Assembly: GCF_947179165.1 (NCBI RefSeq)
Contig: NC_077237.1
Coordinates: 17,073,523 to 17,137,522, forward strand
Length of the DNA: 64,000 nucleotides
Reading direction: 5' to 3'
Origin: Solanum dulcamara
Taxonomy: Eukaryota > Streptophyta > Magnoliopsida > Solanales > Solanaceae
The number at the start of each line of letters is the position of its first letter. Position 1 is the first letter of the stretch. A program made the position numbers and the translations under genes. Below the pieces are notes generated by a model that was given only the letters and a program-made list of their open reading frames with translations, had not been told where the DNA came from and did no database searches. Positions 60,333-64,000 of this stretch are shown here, one piece after another.

Positions 60333-61236
60333 CTATGTTCTGTAAGTGGATGATCTTCTGGACCTCCTGCTCACATGTGCGGGTACGTGGATCAAAATGA
60401 GATAGTGATGAAACCTTCCACGCAATTTCTCTTGCGAGGTATTTTTTCTCTCCCCTATTGGCGAAAAAATTATTTCATCAAACCGACAATCTGCAAATCG
60501 AGCAGTAAATAAGTCTCCTATCAACGGTTCAAGGTAGAGAATTATGAAGGGTGAGTCAAACCTAACATATATGCCCAACCTTCGTTGAGGGCCCATCTTT
60601 ATACGTTGTGATGGTGCTACAGGCACATATACCGTACAACAAAAAATTAGTAGATGGACTATATTTGGCTTATGACCAAATATTAGTTGTGACGGAGAAT
60701 ATTTATTATAATGTGGCGGTCTGAGACGTACAAGTATTACTGTATGTAAGATAGTATGACCCCACACAGTAATTGGTAATTTTATTTTCATTAGTAGAGG
60801 TCTGGCTATCAATTGTAGGCGTTTAATAAATGACTTAGCAAGACCATTTTGAGTATGAACATGAGCAACATGATGTTTAATTTTTATCCCAATTGATAAG
60901 CAATAATCATCAAAAGTTTGGGATGTAAATTCTCCAGCATTATTAAGGCGAATAGTCTTAATTGGATAATCTAGGAATTGCGCCCTTAATCTTATTATTT
61001 GTGCTAACATCTTCGCAAACGCCAGGTTGTGAGATGATAAGAGGCACACATGAGACCATCTAGATGATGCATATATTAGGACCATAAAATATTTAAACAA
61101 TTTACTAGGTGGATGAATAGGTCCACATATATCTCCATGTATACGCTCTAAAAAGTCAGGAGATTCGATGCCAACCTTCATAGTCGATGGTCTGGCAATT
61201 AATTTTCCTTGATAACAAGCAAGGCATGAAAATTCT
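60333..61236 (-). pseudogene. Element G integrase with changed catalytic residues
   Basis: A 282-codon open frame (61181-60333). The first acidic residue is in RIHGDICGPIHP. The second reads RLNNAGEFTSQ, with N where D is expected. The third, in HTQNGLAKSFIKRL, reads K where E is expected. The remainder is of copia type (PLLMKIKLPITVWGHTILH, RLGIYVRFDSP, FTARFADCRFDE). Integrase inserts cDNA via a D-D-E metal site; two of the three residues are lost, so this copy could not act even though the frame is long. It lies between GAG-pre-integrase and RT. Confidence 0.9.
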
Positions 61237-61824
61237 TCATTCGTAAGAATCTTCTGGCTCTTTAACGGATGTCCAGTTGAATTTTAAGAATTCCCTCATC
61301 ATTATTGATTCAGGATGACCTATTCGATCATGCCTTAGCACAAATGTATTTAGATTAGTAAACTTCTGGTTTACGATCATATGTGCTTCAATTACATTAA
61401 TTTTTGCATAATATAGGTCAGACAACAAAGTTGGTAATTTTTTCAAAATATATTTCTGGCCTGAGACACTCTTGATTATACCAAGATATTCAGTATTCAT
61501 TTCATTTAGTGTCTCAACATGATATCCATTTCTGCGGATATCTTTAAAACTTAACAAATTTTTTGAGGATTTAGAAGAGAATAGTGCATAGTGTATAACA
61601 ATCTTTGTCCCCTTAGATAGAAATATAGTAGCTCTTTCGGAGCCTTCAATAATTTTTGAATTACCAGAAATTGTAGTATCATTTGTTTTTCTTCTAAGCA
61701 AGTTGGAAAAATATTTCTCGTCTTTAAAAATGGCATGAGTTGTTCCACTATCAATTATACAAATATCCTCGTGATTGATCATTGATCCAAATAAAATTTG
61801 AGGCATATCCATATTTTTCTTCAA
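61237..61824 (-). pseudogene. Element G protease and GAG-pre-integrase
   Basis: A 195-codon open frame. The protease active site IDSGTTHAIF is intact, followed by KNLLSFKDIRRNGYHVET and the pre-integrase segment FVLRHDRIGHPESIMM. The protease cuts the polyprotein; the H-x-R-IGH part belongs to the zinc-binding start of integrase. It lies about 110 bases downstream (leftwards) of the gag knuckle frame. No broken key residue in the protease is visible. Confidence 0.88.
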
Positions 61825-61935
61825 AAAAAATAAAGTAAATATTATAATTAAAACATGGCTTATTACACAAATTTTATTTAGTTACATGGATTAGAAAAAT
61901 ACATACATATTATTTAGTACATACAAAAAAATTAT

Positions 61936-62818
61936 TTAAATATTATCAGGGTTATCGATATTTATATTTCCTTCAGGGAAATTGAAGAAATCAGTTATAT
62001 CTAGATGCATAGGTTCAATATTATCTTTAGAGATAAAGTTTGTTTCTGGATTATTTTCTGCCCTCTTTAAGGATGCCTGATATAGCTGAACCAACCATTT
62101 TGATGACCGGCATGTCCGTGACCAGTGCCCTATACTTCCACATCTATGACATATGCTTTTTGAATTTTTCTTTGATAAAGCTTCTGGCTTTTCACTTTTT
62201 TTTATACTGCTGATCATTTCTCGGTGCCAACCGAGCATCATGATTATAATTTCTTCTTCGACCACGACCACGACTGTGAACATGACCTTTTTTTCATTGG
62301 TTATATTTTGCCTGATTCACTTCAAGGAATAGAAAAGAACCAACATGATGACTATCATGATTTTTCATTAACAGTTCATTATGGCGTTCAGCAATAAGAA
62401 GGTGAGAAAGTAATTCAGAATATTTTTTAAACCCCTTTTCGCGATATTGCTGCTGCAGGAGCATATTCGCGGGTGAAAATGTGGAGTATGTTTTTTCAAA
62501 TTTATTTTGCTTAGTGATTTCTTCTTCTCATAAATTTAACTAAGCTATAATTCTAAAGAAGGCAGAATTATTTTCAGTTATATTTTTAAAATCCATTAAT
62601 CTCATATTTAGCCAATCATGACGTGTCTGTGGAAGGATGACCAACTTCAGATGGTCATATCTTTCTTTTAGATTCTTCCACAATTTAAGGGGATCCTTTA
62701 ATGTAAGGTACTTTAATTTTAATCTCTCGTTAATATGGTGACAGAGAAATATCATAGTTTTGGCACGGTCTTGACTAGATGTCGTATTGTCATCTTTGAT
62801 GATGTTTGCCAGACCCAT
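61936..62818 (-). pseudogene. Element G gag, main part
   Basis: The frame 62818-62540 carries the copia gag core (MGLANIIKDDNTT, MIFLCHHINERLKLKYLTLKDPLKLWKNL). The in-phase upstream part SWALDAEIHLES begins at about 62854, right where the foreign DNA ends. Frame 62283-61936 carries the CCHC knuckle ICHRCGSIGHWSRTC. Stops and a frameshift lie between about 62285 and 62535. Gag would package the RNA. The N-terminal 17 codons are displaced to 63504-63454 by the insertion. Confidence 0.87.
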
Positions 62819-62949
62819 CGATTCTAGATGTATTTCGGCATCTAGTGCCCATGATGAGAAAAGGAGGATCCGTTGAAGAGTTTATGTTGTCTCGGTAGGG
62901 AATAGTCCAATCTTTTCCAGCACCGGTGCAATATGAAAGAGTCCTTTAG

Positions 62950-63267
62950 AATTTCACGTTAGCTATTAAGTATTTCGAACTTCAGGTATTAGAGAAAAAA
63001 ACCCTTATCCAAGACAAACTCCTTAAGTTAATGCTTGAAGAAGAAGGTCTCTCTAAAATTTGCAAGGAATCCCCTTACTCAAACATAAGAAAGGAGGCTT
63101 CTCACTTTCTTGAGGACACGCTTCAGTCTGTTGACGATCCACGCCATGCCTTTCAACGGAATCTTCTTGAGGGGAGTCTTCGCTTTTTTTTATAGGATTT
63201 GGCTTTTCGGGGTAAAGATTTCAGTGTTTACCAAGATTTTTTGAGTTATTTTCTTGATTCTGATTGA
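62950..63267 (+). pseudogene. Unassigned ORF upstream of atp8 fragment
   Basis: A plus-strand frame of 81 codons, a TAG at 63193-63195, then 23 more codons to TGA at 63265-63267. The sequence is charged and looks coding (LEKKTLIQDKLLKLMLEEEG, KICKESPYSNIRKEASHF, LEDTLQSVDDPRH). A one-base change upstream would join it to an ATG at 62933 (MKESF...). I do not recognise the protein. Its position 5' of atp8 suggests it comes from the same mitochondrial locus, but it could be a separate fragment. Confidence 0.5.
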
Positions 63268-63393
63268 TTGCCTTTTTTGATCCCATGCTTTCCGTTGGTC
63301 AACAACCAACTAAAATCTCTACACTTCTTACTCGTACAGGCTTGACGGAGTTAAGCTGTATTGAGGGAATCGCTTTGTCTCAATCAATCTTCA

Positions 63394-63450
63394 ATGCCTC
63401 AACTGGATAAATTCACTTATTTCACACAATTCTTCTGGTCATGCCTTTTA
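63394..63450 (+). pseudogene. atp8: Truncated mitochondrial atp8 (orfB), 5' end
   Basis: Translates as [19 protein letters not shown], the highly conserved N-terminus of plant mitochondrial ATP synthase subunit 8 (ORFB). Only 19 codons are present. The frame then runs into antisense gag of G ([12 protein letters not shown]...) and stops at 63544-63546. ATP8 is a membrane subunit of the F1Fo stator; this fragment includes only the start of its membrane segment. It cannot encode a working subunit. The copy is nuclear by context, assuming the assembly is right. Confidence 0.85.
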
Positions 63451-63453
63451 GCC

Positions 63454-63504
63454 TTTTCCAGATATGACAAGAGCAACAAATTCAAGTTTAGAAATATTAG
63501 ACAT
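63454..63504 (-). pseudogene. Element G gag, first 17 codons
   Basis: ATG at 63504-63502 begins [17 protein letters not shown], the usual start of this copia gag type, about 80 bases inside the 5' LTR. The frame is cut by the insertion at 63453, after which GG and a TAA (63449-63447 region) follow on the minus strand. It would continue at 62854 (SWALDAEIHL). Confidence 0.85.
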
Positions 63505-63573
63505 TTTAAGAAAATAAAATTCTTACCCCTTTTGTTACCTTCTTAAAAATATAGCTTAAAATGATGGAGGCTT

Positions 63574-63585
63574 GTGCTAATATCG
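63574..63585 (-). other. Weak primer-binding site of element G
   Basis: The minus strand reads CGATATTAGCAC directly inside the 5' LTR, about 7 of 12 bases like the tRNA-iMet complement. The placement is right but the match is poor. Confidence 0.4.
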
Positions 63586-63802
63586 TGCTGTAAAATAAAC
63601 TAACTTGGCAAAATAAGAACGAGAAAGTAAAAAAAAAAGGAGAACAGAAGAGAGAAAGTTGTGTATGTATCTGTGTATATCTCATTTACATTGCAGAAGA
63701 AGGCTATATTTATAGCCATAAAAGCAAGTGGAAGAAAAATTATAGTGGGCAACTTGTCCACTTTAGGGGGGCCTACTTGAAAAAGACATCCATATCATAA
63801 AA
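63586..63802 (-). repeat. 5' LTR of element G
   Basis: 217 bp, the same length as 44643-44859 with about 10 differences. TATA box for minus transcription at 63714-63707 within GGCTATATTTATAGCC. TSD tccca follows at 63803-63807. Confidence 0.9.
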
Positions 63803-64000
63803 TCCCAAATATTAAAGGAGAATAGTAAGTAAAGATATTAACGTAAGTGTAGCAAATAATACAAGGTAACATAATAATTTTTGATAATATTTTTTTGGTA
63901 CCTAAATTTTTTTAATCACTAAAAAGAAATTATAATTAATTTCTTCTGATACCGTCCGCGCATCGCGCGGAGACTATACTTTAATATAATTAAAGTAAAC
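63803..64000. other. Flanking DNA with Helitron-like 3' hairpin
   Basis: AT-rich DNA right of G. TCCGCGC-ATC-GCGCGGA (63955-63971) is a perfect 7-bp GC-rich hairpin of the kind found at plant Helitron 3' ends. ACTTTAAT-ATA-ATTAAAGT (63978-63996) is a second hairpin. No canonical CTRR end is visible before the window stops. Confidence 0.45.

Larger units (their letters stand above)
62856..63453 (+). other. Foreign insertion in G gag: probable mitochondrial DNA
   Basis: About 598 bp that interrupts the gag frame between codon 17 (ending ISGK on the minus strand) and SWALDAEIHL. On the plus strand its right end holds the first 19 codons of mitochondrial atp8 (63394-63450) preceded by about 125 bases of leader. 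An unassigned 106-codon frame with one stop lies at 62950-63267. A four-base filler (AGCC) separates the atp8 end from gag at the right junction. No LTR or TSD is visible, so a non-homologous end-joining capture of organelle DNA is the likely origin (inference). Confidence 0.75.
44643..63802 (-). mobile_element. Element G: Ty1/copia retrotransposon with F nested and foreign DNA in gag
   Basis: Minus-strand copia element. Two 217-bp LTRs (44643-44859, 63586-63802) differ at about 10 positions. The 5-bp TSD is tccca (44638-44642, 63803-63807). Without F, the internal region is about 5.5 kb and reads leftwards: gag, protease, integrase, RT, RNase H, the copia order. A polypurine tract (44867-44860, minus GGGGGGAG) precedes the left LTR. 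Taking the TSD and PPT at face value, the minus-strand LTR starts TTTTATGATATGG, not TG. Gag is interrupted by foreign DNA, and two integrase catalytic residues are changed. F is inserted in the 3' untranslated part. Confidence 0.9.

Noticed and set aside
1..64000. CRISPR array, operon, tRNA or rRNA genes
   Set aside because: No regularly spaced identical repeats, no tRNA-like cloverleaf or rRNA sequence noticed; tRNA-like matches are only retrotransposon primer-binding sites.

Overview
The window is plant nuclear repeat DNA with no intact host gene. It is AT-rich and made almost entirely of nested LTR retrotransposons. They carry plant Ty3/gypsy chromovirus proteins (gag, RT, integrase with C-terminal chromodomain), plant Ty1/copia pol proteins, and primer-binding sites matching plant initiator-tRNA-Met. 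A hAT-type MITE, Helitron-like ends and a fragment of plant mitochondrial atp8 (orfB) also point to a flowering plant. The family style suggests Solanaceae; this is inference, not proof.

Layout. (1) 1-18410: old Ty3/gypsy element A on the minus strand. Its 3' LTR is cut by the left window edge. Its 5' LTR is split by a second minus-strand element (6104-15925) with very large LTRs (about 3.5 kb) and only a gag zinc-knuckle remnant inside (LARD-like). (2) 18411-20448: non-LTR sequence with a purine tract and a 493-bp hAT-like MITE bounded by an 8-bp target-site duplication (TSD). (3) 20449-41566: gypsy element B on the plus strand. Its leader is interrupted by gypsy element C (22618-34386, minus). 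C's 5' LTR is in turn interrupted by solo LTR D (31933-34341). (4) 41567-44642 and 63803-64000: flanking DNA resembling a Helitron. (5) 44643-63802: copia element G on the minus strand. Its 3' untranslated region holds copia element F (44962-58180, plus), whose 5' LTR holds a gag-pol-deleted gypsy element E (44997-52046, plus). Most boundaries are supported by matching TSDs: gaagt (C), gtaca (D), gaaag (E), tatat (B), tccca (G), ctaat/ctaac (F).

The most unusual point is in G. Its gag reading frame is cut after codon 17 by about 600 bp of foreign DNA that reads on the opposite strand. That DNA ends with the first 19 codons of mitochondrial atp8, preceded by a leader and by an unassigned frame of about 106 codons. 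This looks like an organelle-DNA insertion inside a retrotransposon. Other points of note: G's LTRs look younger than those of F, which sits inside it; three unrelated LTR families share CpG-rich tandem palindromes; F's two LTRs differ in U3 repeat number; and F's leader carries a dispersed 20-bp motif.

No coding region appears functional. All gag/pol regions carry stops or frameshifts, and several catalytic residues are changed. Percent divergences were counted by eye and are approximate.
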